A stretch of 64,000 nucleotides of DNA, taken from contig NZ_JAXAFK010000004.1 in NCBI RefSeq assembly GCF_033898505.1, forward strand, positions 1 through 64,000, written 5' to 3'. Made by a program: the position numbers and the translations under genes. Positions 1 to 10,227 of this stretch are shown piece by piece (position 1 is the first letter of the stretch; each line of letters starts with the position of its first letter). This DNA is from Pectobacterium carotovorum (GTDB taxonomy: Bacteria > Pseudomonadota > Gammaproteobacteria > Enterobacterales > Enterobacteriaceae). A model generated the notes under the pieces. The model made no database searches, was not told the DNA's origin, and saw only the letters and a program-made list of their open reading frames with translations.

Positions 1-253
1 AAGAATTAAAACTGTTTATTCGTAATGAATTTACTGTTGTTCACTCTTCAAGACTTTTTATATCGTTAAGATACGGTCTTGTGAGTGCCCACACAGATTG
101 TCTGATTAAATTGTTAAAGAGCAGTGCCACATCTTCCGTGGCGCGGGCCGCATATATTATGCGTTTCCGCTGTGAAGTCAAGTCATTACTGACCGCCTTC
201 GTTGAATCTTTTTTCCTGTTACCGCAACCGCGTGTCGCTGTTGCCGTGTCAGT
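1..253 (-). other. 5' leader of a 16S rRNA precursor (rrn operon)
   Basis: Read on the minus strand, this stretch matches the enterobacterial rrn leader. It has the antitermination boxA (TGCTCTTTAACAA, 111-123), the adjoining AATCAGACAATCTGTGTGGGC-type segment, and the run into the 16S 5' flank near position 1. The mature 16S gene is not in the window; it should begin just left of position 1. E. coli has the same order, with murI followed by an rrn operon. The transcript would start near 253 (P1) or near 147 (P2). Seen: boxA and leader. Inferred: the 16S gene beyond the edge. Confidence 0.9.
154..181 (-). promoter_or_regulatory. rrn P2 promoter
   Basis: The minus strand has -35 TTGACT (176-181) and -10 TAATAT (154-159) with a 16-bp spacer, upstream of boxA. 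The position and the GC-rich bases after the -10 match the P2 promoter of enterobacterial rrn operons. Confidence 0.85.
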
Positions 254-261
254 GGAGGCGC

Positions 262-325
262 ATTATAGGGACTTCTCGCCGCCTGACAAGCGCTAAATTC
301 AAAATAATTATCGTTTGTCTACTAT
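262..325 (-). promoter_or_regulatory. rrn P1 promoter with UP element
   Basis: The minus strand has -35 TTGTCA (284-289) and -10 TATAAT (262-267) with a 16-bp spacer. A GCGCC discriminator follows, which is typical of stringently and growth-rate controlled rrn P1 promoters. The AT-rich stretch at 295-325 fits an UP element. The promoter lies in the gap between the murI stop and the rrn leader. Confidence 0.88.
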
Positions 326-340
326 TTACCCACAAGGCTA

Positions 341-1198
341 TTAAAGTGGCAGTTTTTCCAGCGAATCGAAGCCATAACGCTGCAATATTGGCCACAGCGT
401 AGCGACTTTAGGTGTAATCGCCAGGCAATAAACCAGATTCTTATCTGTCGAAAGTGGCGGATTATCCAGATTGGCAATTAGCCACGCGGTTCTTCTGGCA
501 ATAGCGGCACCAGAATCGACAAGACGTGTTCCATCTGGCAACGCCGCTTTCAGCTCTTCTGCTAACAACGGAAAATGCGTACAACCCAGTACAACCGTAT
601 CTGGCGGTTCCGGTAAACGTAGCCAAGGGCGCAGAATTTTTTGCAGTTCGGAAATTGAGATCGTCTCACCCTGCAATTTCGCTTCTGCTAACTCGACCAG
701 TTCTGACGATCCCAGTGACAAAATCTGGCAATCCGTCGCAAAACGGGTAATCAGTTCGTGCGTATAGGGGCGTTGAACCGTTGCGCGCGTCGCCAATAGG
801 CCAACAACGCCGTTGCGCGTCAGTTTAGCTGCAGGCTTCACCGCAGGGACGACGCCCACGACAGGGAAAGTAAAACGCTCACGTAATGCAGGAAGGGAAA
901 TAGTACTCGCCGTATTACAGGCAATCACAACCAGTGCGAGCTGATGACGTAGTTGGACTGCGTTAACAATCTCAACCACGCGCTCAATAATAAACTGCTG
1001 TGATTTCTCACCATAGGGAAACGCTTCGTTATCGAATGCGTATATATAGTGAAGATCCGGCAAGAGCTGCCGGATTTCATCATAAACAGACAGCCCGCCT
1101 ACGCCGGAATCGAAGACCAGAACCGTAGGACGGGATGGCAGGTTAGAAGGTATAGCTTCCGGTGAGATAGTATTCTCGCCCTGCCGTGCGGTAGCCAT
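341..1198 (-). CDS. murI: glutamate racemase
   Basis: Interconverts L- and D-glutamate in the cytoplasm to supply D-Glu for peptidoglycan. The 285-residue product has the family's DSGVGGLSVYDEI start of the fold (about residues 30-42) and both catalytic cysteines, in ACNTAST (Cys94) and GCTHFPLL. The start chosen is the ATG at 1198 (MATARQGE), which gives the same length as the E. coli enzyme. A longer frame to 1243 exists but lacks family similarity at its N-terminus. The first 56 bases overlap the end of btuB, the same unusual overlap seen in E. coli, so translational coupling with btuB is likely. Confidence 0.96.
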   Translation of the reverse strand: MATARQGENTISPEAIPSNLPSRPTVLVFDSGVGGLSVYDEIRQLLPDLHYIYAFDNEAFPYGEKSQQFIIERVVEIVNAVQLRHQLALVVIACNTASTISLPALRERFTFPVVGVVPAVKPAAKLTRNGVVGLLATRATVQRPYTHELITRFATDCQILSLGSSELVELAEAKLQGETISISELQKILRPWLRLPEPPDTVVLGCTHFPLLAEELKAALPDGTRLVDSGAAIARRTAWLIANLDNPPLSTDKNLVYCLAITPKVATLWPILQRYGFDSLEKLPL

Positions 1199-3038
1199 AT
1201 GCCGTCTCGTAATCTTTATCAAACAGGTTGGCGATTCTACCACGAACTGTCAGATGAGAGGTGATCGGATATGAGGCGGAAACATCAACCGTACTGTAGC
1301 TAGGTAGGCGGCGGGTATTTGCTGCATTATCAAACCGCTTACCTACATACTGGTAGCTCAGATTAAAATCGACGTCATACAGGTTCCAATCAACTTGGTA
1401 CTTCGCTTGCTGCTTCGCACGACGGGCCAAAACCTTATCATTTTCATCGTTGCGGGCATCAAGATAGTCCAAAGTGATTTGATGATTCAGCACACCAGTC
1501 TCAAATGATCCCGTCCACTCCAGCCCCTTCATCGTTGCTGCATCAACGTTATAATAAGTCCCAGTATTTGTTGCAAAAGCATACTCATACGCGATCAGAT
1601 TATCGATCTTATTAATATAACCCGACAAACGCCAACTTAATGGCCCGGTTAAACCTTCCAATCCGGCTTCCCATTGTTTCGACTCTTCAGGCTTTAGGTT
1701 TTCATTTGATTCAATATCGAAACGCTTCTGCCCATACAACTGTCCCAAAGTGGGTGCCTGAAAGCCTGTCGCATAGGAGAGGGTTACTCGGTAATCGGGG
1801 AAAAATTCCCAGCCTGATGCAAGCTGCCAAGTACCATGTCTACCAAATTTCTCATGGTCATCACCGCGTACAGATCCTTCCAGAATAACAGCACCATATT
1901 GCTGTTGCGCGGTTAAATAGGCTCCTGAGTTATCCTGCTTATAGCGGTTACTCTCGCGGTTTAGTGTATTAAAACTAACACCTTCTGAAGTTAACTTCTG
2001 CTGGCGCCAGTCAATACCCGCACTGACCATACCATGGCTGAGCGCCAAGGTATTCCCCCACAGCACGTCATATTGGTCAATATCATCTTGAGAGTTATAA
2101 GCACCATAGCGCCCTTGAGTACTGAGATATTGGATTGAAGTATATTTCTGATAGCTGGCAATCAACTGAGAAGCATAATTTTCCTGGGAGAATCGCAACC
2201 CGCCACTATAGGTATGGTTGTAGCTCTGCTGTTCATTTTGAATAGGAAAACCAAAGTCTTGGGAAAGCGCATCATAGTCACCGTTGCTGCCATAACCGTA
2301 GCCACGGAAGAACCCAGAAATTGAATCGTTAAACTGATGTTCAACACCTGCCCAGAATGTTTTATTGCGCCAGCCATCTTTATCTGAGTCTAACGCCTGA
2401 TTAGATGAATCCGGGTAAACATTGAATCCCCGAGTATCCTGATAAGCTCCAGCTAAAGAGACTCGTGTGCTATCACCAACCGACTGATGCAAACTTCCAC
2501 TATATTCCTGATAGCGGTTCGAACCAGCCCCTGCATTAAGTACTGTTTTATTTTCTGTTGTTTGCGTAATGATATTAACCACGCCACCAATAGCGTCGGC
2601 ACCGTATACCGCCGAGCGTGGACCACGCATAAACTCAATGCGCTGTACTAAAGCAATAGGGATAAGGTTGAAATCTGGATCGCCCGTAATACCGTATTTA
2701 GCAATAGGGACACCATCAATGAGTACCAACGTATGACGTGCTTCCGAGCCCCGAATATACATTGATGCGCTTTGTCCCAACCCACCAGTCTGAGCAATAT
2801 TCACCCCTGGCAATCGACGCATAACTTCCAAAACATTCTTCGCTTGCCACCGATTGATGTCATCACGAGTGACCACGTCAATTGCCGCCAGCACCGAAGA
2901 AACCGGCTGCGCGAAGCGATTTGCCGTTACTACCATGTCATCGGTATTTTTTTCCGATGACGGATTTTGACTTTCCTGCGCCCAGCCAGAAAATGCCGTG
3001 ACGGAAAGCGCCGTCAGCAGCGAAACTTTTTTAATCAT
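1143..3038 (-). CDS. btuB: TonB-dependent vitamin B12 outer-membrane receptor
   Basis: Imports cobalamin across the outer membrane using TonB energy. The 631-residue product starts with a signal peptide ending at WAQ|ES. A TonB box-like DDMVVTA follows near residue 33, then the plug domain (VLEVMRRLPGVNI, RGPRSAVYGADAIGGVVNI) and a 22-strand-type barrel ending in the C-terminal aromatic YTF. It is slightly longer than the 614-residue E. coli precursor. It sits divergent from trmA and upstream of murI, as in E. coli. Expression should be repressed by adenosylcobalamin through the riboswitch in its leader. Confidence 0.96.
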   Translation of the reverse strand: MIKKVSLLTALSVTAFSGWAQESQNPSSEKNTDDMVVTANRFAQPVSSVLAAIDVVTRDDINRWQAKNVLEVMRRLPGVNIAQTGGLGQSASMYIRGSEARHTLVLIDGVPIAKYGITGDPDFNLIPIALVQRIEFMRGPRSAVYGADAIGGVVNIITQTTENKTVLNAGAGSNRYQEYSGSLHQSVGDSTRVSLAGAYQDTRGFNVYPDSSNQALDSDKDGWRNKTFWAGVEHQFNDSISGFFRGYGYGSNGDYDALSQDFGFPIQNEQQSYNHTYSGGLRFSQENYASQLIASYQKYTSIQYLSTQGRYGAYNSQDDIDQYDVLWGNTLALSHGMVSAGIDWRQQKLTSEGVSFNTLNRESNRYKQDNSGAYLTAQQQYGAVILEGSVRGDDHEKFGRHGTWQLASGWEFFPDYRVTLSYATGFQAPTLGQLYGQKRFDIESNENLKPEESKQWEAGLEGLTGPLSWRLSGYINKIDNLIAYEYAFATNTGTYYNVDAATMKGLEWTGSFETGVLNHQITLDYLDARNDENDKVLARRAKQQAKYQVDWNLYDVDFNLSYQYVGKRFDNAANTRRLPSYSTVDVSASYPITSHLTVRGRIANLFDKDYETAYGYRTAGREYYLTGSYTF

Positions 3039-3065
3039 TGTTAAAGCATCCGAGAAATAATAAGG

Positions 3066-3321
3066 ATGCCGCAGGCTCTGCTAATAGCACGCGATATGCA
3101 GAACCAATTGCGACGTATTCCGGCAGGTCTTCGGGCTTGGATGCCGTTGTTACCACAAACCGTCAATGACGGTAAGGGATACAACGAAAGCGATGACTTC
3201 CCATCCTCAAAAGTTGAAGACAGTGTCTGCATAATAATGCTATCGCCGGGGCTTTCCTTACCGCTGCGCGTCAGCTCCAGATTTACACTGGATTCCCTTT
3301 TGACTTGTGATACAAGGCCGG
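3066..3321 (-). promoter_or_regulatory. cobalamin riboswitch in the btuB leader
   Basis: The minus strand carries, in order, GGGAATCCAG (3287-3296), the core GCTGACGCGCAGCGGTAAGG (about 3257-3276) and the B12 box AAGCCCGAAGACCTGCCGG (about 3121-3139). These match the E. coli btuB leader almost motif for motif. A downstream pairing segment close to the btuB start (GCAGAGCCTGCGGCATCC, about 3065-3082) probably masks the ribosome binding site when ligand is bound. Seen: conserved elements. Known: translational control of btuB by adenosylcobalamin. Confidence 0.93.
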
Positions 3322-3468
3322 ACGCTCATCCTACAATCGCGAATTGCGGAAGTCTAGACTTCCATATCACTACAGGATAATAACGTAACAAAACTGGACT
3401 TCCTGGCCGGATTCCCTACAATTCCCGGCCAATAACACCCTTTTAGACGCTGTTCAGACGAGAAAACC

Positions 3469-4572
3469 ATGACGCCAGAAATCCTGCCCATCGAACAATA
3501 CGACGACCAGCTTGCAGAGAAAACCGAGCGTCTGCGTGGCATGATGGCACCGTTCAATGCACCGGAACCTGTCGTCTTCCGTTCTCCCGCCAGCCACTAT
3601 CGGATGCGTGCCGAATTCCGCATCTGGCACGAGGGTGACGAGCTTTACCACATCATGTTTGACCAACAAACCAAACAGCGCATTCGGGTCGATCGCTTTC
3701 CGGCAGCCAGTGAGTTAATCAATCGCCTGATGCCAGAGCTGCTTGCTGCAATCCAGCCCGATTCCGTTCTGCGCCGCAAACTGTTCCAGATAGACTATCT
3801 GTCCACCCTGAGCGGCGAAGTGATCGTTTCACTGCTGTATCACCGCGCACTGGACGAGGAGTGGCAGGAGCATGCCCGTGCGCTGCGCGATAGCCTGACG
3901 GCGCAGGGGTTCCGTCTACAGCTGATTGGTCGTGCGACAAAAACCAAAATCTGCCTCGACCGCGATTATGTTGATGAATGCCTGCCGGTTGCAGGTCGGG
4001 ATATGATTTACCGACAGGTAGAAAACAGCTTCACGCAGCCGAATGCCGCAATCAATATTCAGATGCTGGAATGGGCGCTGGATGCGACGGCGGGATCGAC
4101 AGGGGATTTGCTAGAGCTGTATTGCGGTAACGGCAATTTTTCACTCGCGCTGGCAAGAAATTTCGAACGCGTACTGGCAACTGAGATCGCCAAGCCATCC
4201 GTCGCGGCGGCACAGTATAATATTACGGCGAACCAGATAGAGAACGTGCAGATTATCCGTATGGCAGCAGAAGAATTTACGCAAGCCATGCAAGGTGTGC
4301 GTCAGTTTAATCGCCTACAGGGCATCGATCTGACAAGCTACCAGTGCGAGACCATTTTTGTTGACCCGCCGCGCAGCGGACTGGATGACGAAACGGTGAA
4401 ACTGGTGCAGGCGTATCCGCGTATTCTTTATATTTCCTGCAACCCGGAAACGCTGAGCCATAACTTGCAAACGCTCTCAGAAACCCACGACATTCGCCGT
4501 CTGGCGCTGTTTGATCAATTCCCTTACACCCATCACATGGAGTGTGGCGTGCTGTTGGAAAAACGTCAGTAA
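3469..4572 (+). CDS. trmA: tRNA (uracil-5-)-methyltransferase
   Basis: S-adenosylmethionine-dependent enzyme that makes 5-methyluridine 54 in the T-loop of tRNAs; it also acts on tmRNA. The 367-residue protein has the SAM site [14 protein letters not shown] (about 217-230), the [10 protein letters not shown] motif, the nucleophile Cys324 in SCNPETL and the general base Glu358 in HHMECGV, at the same positions as in E. coli. It is divergent from btuB and convergent with yijD. A perfect 8-bp hairpin lies 11 bp after the stop. Confidence 0.96.
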   Translation: MTPEILPIEQYDDQLAEKTERLRGMMAPFNAPEPVVFRSPASHYRMRAEFRIWHEGDELYHIMFDQQTKQRIRVDRFPAASELINRLMPELLAAIQPDSVLRRKLFQIDYLSTLSGEVIVSLLYHRALDEEWQEHARALRDSLTAQGFRLQLIGRATKTKICLDRDYVDECLPVAGRDMIYRQVENSFTQPNAAINIQMLEWALDATAGSTGDLLELYCGNGNFSLALARNFERVLATEIAKPSVAAAQYNITANQIENVQIIRMAAEEFTQAMQGVRQFNRLQGIDLTSYQCETIFVDPPRSGLDDETVKLVQAYPRILYISCNPETLSHNLQTLSETHDIRRLALFDQFPYTHHMECGVLLEKRQ

Positions 4573-4582
4573 CGCATACAAT

Positions 4583-4602
4583 CTGGCGGGCTACCCCGCC
4601 AG
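4583..4602. terminator. hairpin between trmA and yijD
   Basis: CTGGCGGG (4583-4590) and CCCGCCAG (4595-4602) form an 8-bp stem with a 4-nt loop between two convergent genes. There is no T-tract on either strand, so it is a weak intrinsic terminator at best and may mainly protect 3' ends. Confidence 0.45.
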
Positions 4603-4611
4603 CATCACCTG

Positions 4612-4998
4612 CTATAACGTCTCGCTCTCTTCTGCGGATACGGAATCCGCCTCTTTTCTGCGGCGCAGTTTCAGGCCAATCCAGAAAACCAGTACCACGC
4701 ACAGGATTGAAGGAATAAAGTTCGATCCAATGGCAGGATATTCAACGCGCACAATGGCACTGTAAATCAATAAGCCCAACAGAAAACTGGCCGCCGCCAG
4801 CATCGGAATACCTTCCGGCATACTGTGGTGCAAATAGCGTTGATGCAGGCAATAAATGGACAAAACCAGCGCAATCAGGGGAAAAATCGAGAACGGAACA
4901 ATACTGCTGAACAAGGCGGCGAATGCGCCATTGACGGATAAGCCCGCAATCAACGCCAGCACCAGCGTACCTTTTTCTTGGTGAGGTTTTTCTGTCAT
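4612..4998 (-). CDS. yijD: inner-membrane protein YijD (DUF1422)
   Basis: Small membrane protein of 128 residues and unknown function. It has about four hydrophobic segments: [45 protein letters not shown] and [13 protein letters not shown] charged, Glu-rich cytoplasmic tail follows. The gene is immediately downstream of fabR (36-bp gap) on the same strand, as in E. coli, where the two are co-transcribed. The context links it to membrane lipid regulation, but no activity can be assigned from sequence. Confidence 0.9.
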   Translation of the reverse strand: MTEKPHQEKGTLVLALIAGLSVNGAFAALFSSIVPFSIFPLIALVLSIYCLHQRYLHHSMPEGIPMLAAASFLLGLLIYSAIVRVEYPAIGSNFIPSILCVVLVFWIGLKLRRRKEADSVSAEESETL

Positions 4999-5033
4999 GG
5001 TTTCTCCCTTTTCATGTTGTTGGTATAGAGGCT

Positions 5034-5663
5034 CTATGGCACGGTAAAGCTACTATCGTGTTCTTTTCTGTACCAGTAATAAGCACCTTTGGCGATCATC
5101 CGCAGTTGCAGTACCAGTCGTTCTTCCAGCTGTTTACGCTGTTCCAGAGAAACATCCAGGGCTTCTGCCCCCGCGCTGAAAACAATGGTCACCATCGCTT
5201 CCGACTGCGCTTCCGCAAAACTGCGGGGAATATGGTTTTCCACCTCAAGATAATCCGCCAGTTCAGCGATAAAATGCTGAATTTCGCGCGCGACTGCCGC
5301 ACGGAAAGCGGCCGACGTACCTGAACGTTCACGCAGCAACAGCCGGAACGCATTAGGATTATTGCCGATAAACTCCATGAAGGTGGAAACCGACGTCCTG
5401 ATTACGCTACCGGTCTTGGCAATACGCTGCCGAGCCTGTCGCATTAACTGACGCAGCATCAGCCCGCTTTCGTCAACCATTGTCAGCCCCAGTTCATCCA
5501 CATCACGAAAATGACGATAGAAAGACGTCGGCGCGATACCCGCTTCGCGGGCAACTTCACGCAGACTCAGGCTGGCAAAACTGCGCTCAGCGCTTAACTG
5601 GCTAAATGCAGCTTCAATAAGGGAACGACGAGTCCGTTCTTTTTGTTGTGCTCTGACACCCAT
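5034..5663 (-). CDS. fabR: TetR-type repressor of unsaturated fatty acid synthesis
   Basis: The product is 209 residues, with a TetR DNA-binding domain at the N-terminus ([24 protein letters not shown], in part) and an all-helical ligand domain. In E. coli, FabR represses fabA and fabB and senses the saturated/unsaturated acyl-ACP or acyl-CoA ratio. The start is the ATG at 5663 ([14 protein letters not shown]), where conservation with E. coli FabR begins. An open frame continues upstream to 5840 without recognisable similarity. It is divergent from sthA and followed by yijD. Confidence 0.94.
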   Translation of the reverse strand: MGVRAQQKERTRRSLIEAAFSQLSAERSFASLSLREVAREAGIAPTSFYRHFRDVDELGLTMVDESGLMLRQLMRQARQRIAKTGSVIRTSVSTFMEFIGNNPNAFRLLLRERSGTSAAFRAAVAREIQHFIAELADYLEVENHIPRSFAEAQSEAMVTIVFSAGAEALDVSLEQRKQLEERLVLQLRMIAKGAYYWYRKEHDSSFTVP

Positions 5664-5875
5664 TATGCTGCCCAAATGATCTACTCCCCTTTCCAGAGGG
5701 GCACTATAGCAAACTTTATTGTCCGCAGAATGAGACAAAGTTTGCCATATTAAGAATGTGAGAATCTGTTTCCATAGTAAAGGCAGGGATGATTGGGTTC
5801 TGCCGCAGTCGATGCTACAATCGCACGATGTTAAGGCCACGTTATTATTTTGTATAAAAACAGGTTTAACCTACC

Positions 5876-7282
5876 ATGACTCTAGAACATCAATTCGATT
5901 ATGATGCCATTGTGATTGGTTCCGGTCCCGGCGGTGAAGGTGCAGCAATGGGATTGGCCAAGCACGGTGCCAAAATTGCGGTGATTGAACGTCACTACAA
6001 TGTCGGCGGCGGCTGTACCCACTGGGGTACGATTCCTTCCAAAGCCCTCCGCCACGCCGTCAGCCGTATTATCGAGTTCAATCAAAACCCCCTCTACAGT
6101 GACAACTCCCGCATTATCCGCTCCTCATTTTCCGACATCCTGCGCCACGCCGACAGCGTCATTGGTCAGCAAACCCGTATGCGACAAGGATTTTATGAGC
6201 GTAACCAGTGTGAGTTGTTCTCCGGCGAAGCCAGCTTCATCGACGCCCATACGATCGCCGTTCACTACCCAGACAACACCCATGAAACGCTGACCGCTGC
6301 AAATATCATTATCGCGACCGGTTCACGTCCGTATCATCCGGCAGAAGTCGACTTCAACCACCCGCGCATTTACGACAGCGACTCGATTCTGCAACTCGAT
6401 CATGAGCCTCAGCACGTCATCATTTACGGCGCGGGCGTTATCGGCTGCGAATATGCTTCTATCTTTCGCGGCCTGAGCGTTAAAGTCGATTTAATCAATA
6501 CCCGCGATAGGCTACTGGCGTTCCTCGATCAGGAAATGTCGGATGCCCTGTCCTACCATTTCTGGAACAACGGCGTGGTAATCCGCCACAACGAAGAGTT
6601 CGAGAGTATTGAAGGGCTGTCCGACGGCGTTATCGTTAATCTGAAGTCAGGCAAAAAGATGAAGGCAGACTGCCTGCTCTATGCCAACGGGCGCACGGGG
6701 AATACGGAAACGCTGGGGCTGGAGAATATTGGTCTGAGCACCGACAGCCGCGGCCAGCTCAAGGTCAACAGCATGTACCAGACGGCGCTGGCGCATATTT
6801 ATGCCATTGGTGATGTCATCGGCTATCCCAGCCTGGCATCCGCGGCGTACGATCAGGGTCGGCTCGCCGCGCAGGCGATTATCAAAGGCGATGCCAGCGC
6901 GCATCTGATCGAAGATATCCCAACCGGCATTTATACCATCCCGGAAATCAGCTCCGTGGGGAAAACCGAGCAAGAGCTCACTGCAATGAAAGTGCCTTAC
7001 GAAGTCGGGCGCGCGCAGTTCAAACATCTGGCGCGAGCGCAGATTGTCGGGATGAATGTGGGGAGCTTGAAGATTCTGTTCCACCGCGAAACCAAACAGA
7101 TTCTGGGTATTCACTGCTTTGGTGAGCGCGCCGCGGAAATTATCCACATCGGACAGGCCATCATGGAACAAAAAGGTGAAGGCAATACTATCGAATATTT
7201 CGTTAATACCACCTTCAACTATCCAACCATGGCAGAAGCGTACCGCGTAGCGGCGCTAAACGGGCTTAACCGCTTATTTTGA
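5876..7282 (+). CDS. sthA: soluble pyridine nucleotide transhydrogenase
   Basis: Cytoplasmic flavoprotein that moves reducing equivalents from NADPH to NAD+. The 468 residues show the FAD site [16 protein letters not shown] (about 13-28), the NAD(P) site [15 protein letters not shown] (about 183) and the second FAD motif [10 protein letters not shown] (about 307). In the redox-disulfide region it has [15 protein letters not shown], so only one of the two cysteines found in other family members is present. That is normal for SthA. The stop overlaps the end of convergent oxyR by 9 bp. Confidence 0.96.
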   Translation: MTLEHQFDYDAIVIGSGPGGEGAAMGLAKHGAKIAVIERHYNVGGGCTHWGTIPSKALRHAVSRIIEFNQNPLYSDNSRIIRSSFSDILRHADSVIGQQTRMRQGFYERNQCELFSGEASFIDAHTIAVHYPDNTHETLTAANIIIATGSRPYHPAEVDFNHPRIYDSDSILQLDHEPQHVIIYGAGVIGCEYASIFRGLSVKVDLINTRDRLLAFLDQEMSDALSYHFWNNGVVIRHNEEFESIEGLSDGVIVNLKSGKKMKADCLLYANGRTGNTETLGLENIGLSTDSRGQLKVNSMYQTALAHIYAIGDVIGYPSLASAAYDQGRLAAQAIIKGDASAHLIEDIPTGIYTIPEISSVGKTEQELTAMKVPYEVGRAQFKHLARAQIVGMNVGSLKILFHRETKQILGIHCFGERAAEIIHIGQAIMEQKGEGNTIEYFVNTTFNYPTMAEAYRVAALNGLNRLF

Positions 7283-8182
7283 CAGGTTTTCCATATAGCC
7301 CTGCATATGCTCGCGGATGGTATCAGCAAGTTGCTCATAACGTCCGCGCAGCGGTGAACCGGGGCGATACACCAGCGCGATAGTGCGCTTGGGCTCCGGT
7401 TTATAGCACGGCAAATAGCAGACGCCGTCGCGTTCGCGTTCACGCGGAACCGACAACGACGGCAGCAGTGTAATACCGCTTCCGGCAGCGACCATATTAC
7501 GCAACGTCTCCAGGCTGGTCGCCCGGAAATGCGTATCTTCATCCGCCCCCGCCTGAAAACAAAAGCCCATGGCCTGATCGCGTAGGCAGTGGCCGTCTTC
7601 CAGCATCAGCAGCTTCTCACCCGCCAGATCTGACATCGCCACACGTTCGCGGTTCGCCCAAGGGTGATCCTGATAAATGGCCAGCTTCATCGGCTCATCA
7701 AAGAGGGGAACTTCGATAAAGGCTTCGGACTCTTTCACCATCGCGAGAATGGCGCAGTCCAGTTTGCCGCTGTCCAACTGGGCCAGCAACTGGTGGGTTT
7801 GCGCTTCGTGCAGATACATTTCGAGTTTGGGAAACGTGCGATGCAGCATTGGAATAATTTGCGGCAGCAGATAAGGTCCCACCGTGGGGATCAGGCCGAT
7901 ATGCAAAGGCCCGGACATGGTTTCGCCCTGCTGGCTCGCCATCTCTTTTAGTACTTTTACCTCGCGTAATACCGTTCGTGCCTGCTCGACCAGCAACAGC
8001 CCCGCTTGCGTAAACAAGACTTTGCGACTGGTTCGCTCCAGCAACATCACGCCGAGTTCATCTTCCAGTTTACGAATCTGTCCACTGAGTGTTGGCTGAC
8101 TCACATGGCAGGAATCTGCCGCACGCCGAAAGTGACGATGTTCTGCCAGCGCGACAAGATACTCTAAGTCCCGAATATTCAT
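7274..8182 (-). CDS. oxyR: LysR-type peroxide-sensing regulator
   Basis: Activates peroxide-defence genes when hydrogen peroxide oxidises it. The 302-residue protein has a LysR helix-turn-helix ([19 protein letters not shown], about 18-36) and the redox pair Cys199 and Cys208 in [12 protein letters not shown], numbered exactly as in E. coli. The start is the ATG at 8182 ([15 protein letters not shown]), preceded by AAGGAG. A conserved OxyR operator lies upstream. The gene is convergent with sthA, with a 9-bp overlap. The OxyS small RNA of E. coli was not found on the opposite side. Confidence 0.96.
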   Translation of the reverse strand: MNIRDLEYLVALAEHRHFRRAADSCHVSQPTLSGQIRKLEDELGVMLLERTSRKVLFTQAGLLLVEQARTVLREVKVLKEMASQQGETMSGPLHIGLIPTVGPYLLPQIIPMLHRTFPKLEMYLHEAQTHQLLAQLDSGKLDCAILAMVKESEAFIEVPLFDEPMKLAIYQDHPWANRERVAMSDLAGEKLLMLEDGHCLRDQAMGFCFQAGADEDTHFRATSLETLRNMVAAGSGITLLPSLSVPRERERDGVCYLPCYKPEPKRTIALVYRPGSPLRGRYEQLADTIREHMQGYMENLSK

Positions 8183-8200
8183 TATTATTCTCCTTATCAT

Positions 8201-8250
8201 GATAGCTAACAGCGATAGATAGGATATCAATGAACGACAATCCCTATCAA
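8201..8250. promoter_or_regulatory. OxyR autoregulatory operator
   Basis: The plus strand has GATAG at 8201, GCGATAG at 8212, then ATCAATGAACGA and ATCCCTATCAA to 8250. These are ATAG/CTAT-type contacts spaced about one helical turn apart. The arrangement closely follows the E. coli oxyR/oxyS intergenic operator as I recall it. OxyR would repress its own gene from here. Confidence 0.7.
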
Positions 8251-8286
8251 CATCCAAAATGAATAATATATCCCACCGAAGCGTAT

Positions 8287-8532
8287 CTATTTATTTCTAC
8301 AGGAATAAAACAATACTTTTACGATTTCGGTACTACTTGGGTATCTGCCAGACTCCAGCCACGCTATAACAAGCGGGCTAACATCTTCAAGCGATTTGGC
8401 AGTGACAGCATTTTGTGTGCGTCGGGCAACAATACCCTTGCGAACGATGTCTGGAAAGCTGACCAGCGGCAAAGCAAGGAAAGCATCGAAACTGGTGAAG
8501 AGAAAATAGGATTGAATATTCAGAGGGGGTAG
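8287..8532 (-). pseudogene. possible remnant of an unrecognised gene
   Basis: An open frame on the minus strand runs from just after a TAA at 8533-8535 to a stop at 8287. It has about 80 codons, no ATG near its beginning and a TTG at 8472. The reading (…SFDAFLALPLVSFP… to …LEDVSPLVIAWLESGRYP…) looks protein-like, with alternating hydrophobic and polar residues, but I do not recognise a family. It may be the 3' end of a decayed gene, since its upstream end runs into a 14-bp tandem repeat. A chance frame is also possible. Confidence 0.25.
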
Positions 8533-8565
8533 TTAATAGGAGATAGTTAATAGGGGATAGTTAAT
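8525..8565. repeat. three tandem copies of a 14-bp unit
   Basis: TAGTTAAT recurs at 8530, 8544 and 8558 with a period of 14 bp; the unit is close to GGAGATAGTTAATA. The third copy ends in TAATC. The rest of 8566-8733, up to the metF stop, holds nothing I recognise. Confidence 0.85.
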
Positions 8566-8733
8566 CACGTCGCCGCGTGACCATCATACTGTGATGCGCC
8601 ATGCGAATAGGAATCTCATCCCTGAGACTCCCCCTTTTCATGGCCGCTGTAAGTAACGTTGAAAGGTATTCCGATACCATTATTCTTCATCACCGCATGC
8701 GGCCTCGTTCTTCCTGAAATCTTGCGCGTCGCC

Positions 8734-9703
<970 letters not shown>

Positions 9704-9836
9704 AATGACGTAATCTGCTTAAAGAGTCAACGCTTTTCAGCACGGCAAGCCGTGATGATTGCTCACGGTAAATGAAAAAAGTTCATGATGAGTTTCCGCA
9801 ACACGCTGTCTTGTAGTCACATTGTTATGTCAACGC

Positions 9837-10225
9837 AGAGACGGTTTCGTGCGCGATAATGTCGTTATTTTCATGCTACTTCGTAGCACGCGCCCGACAT
9901 GGGGCCGCTCAAACGCCGCTCGCCCCATGACCCCAGGCTTTCGGCGGGAATTATGCCGCTGACGCGGTTCCATCGGTGTTCCTGACCGCTAACCGAGCCG
10001 CCAGTGACGCGATTACTCACCCCATAAATGGGGTTCGCCCTGCGGGCCAGCACAAGTGCTGTTCAAAACGTCTTTGACGTTTTGTCCAACGCGGCACTGG
10101 CTTTCGCGACATCCTGTCGCTCACTCGGCGGTCAAGCCCACCGCTGCATAATTTTTTACGCCGGATAACAGCAAAACCGTCTCTCAGACTGCATAAAAAA
10201 TATGATTAAACGAAAGAGAGCACGC
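9837..10225 (-). repeat. dispersed hairpin-rich repeat, copy 1 (inverted)
   Basis: On the minus strand this matches copies at 16335-16645 and 55679-56056: GTTATCCGGCGTAAAAAATTATG, then GGACAAAACGTC/GACGTTTTG, GTGCTGGCCCG, GGGGTCATGGGGCGAGCGGCG and GCTACGAAGTAGC. The core ends are inverted: AGAGACGGTTT (from 9837) and AAACCGTCTCT (to about 10184). A terminal module (CTGCATAAAAAATATGA, about 10190-10206) follows at the right. In the other copies that module adjoins the opposite end of the core. A 60-codon frame inside (9871-10053, minus) is probably not a gene. This repeat and the metF promoter account for the whole gap 9631-10227. Confidence 0.85.
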
Positions 10226-10227
10226 CA

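Noticed and set aside
8255..8400. OxyS small RNA divergent from oxyR
   Set aside because: I looked for the OxyS 5' start, its conserved loops and a terminator beside the OxyR operator and found none of them.
9871..10053. A 60-codon minus-strand ORF in the metF upstream region as a gene
   Set aside because: It lies wholly within the dispersed repeat and follows the repeat's hairpins. It has no independent support as a coding gene.
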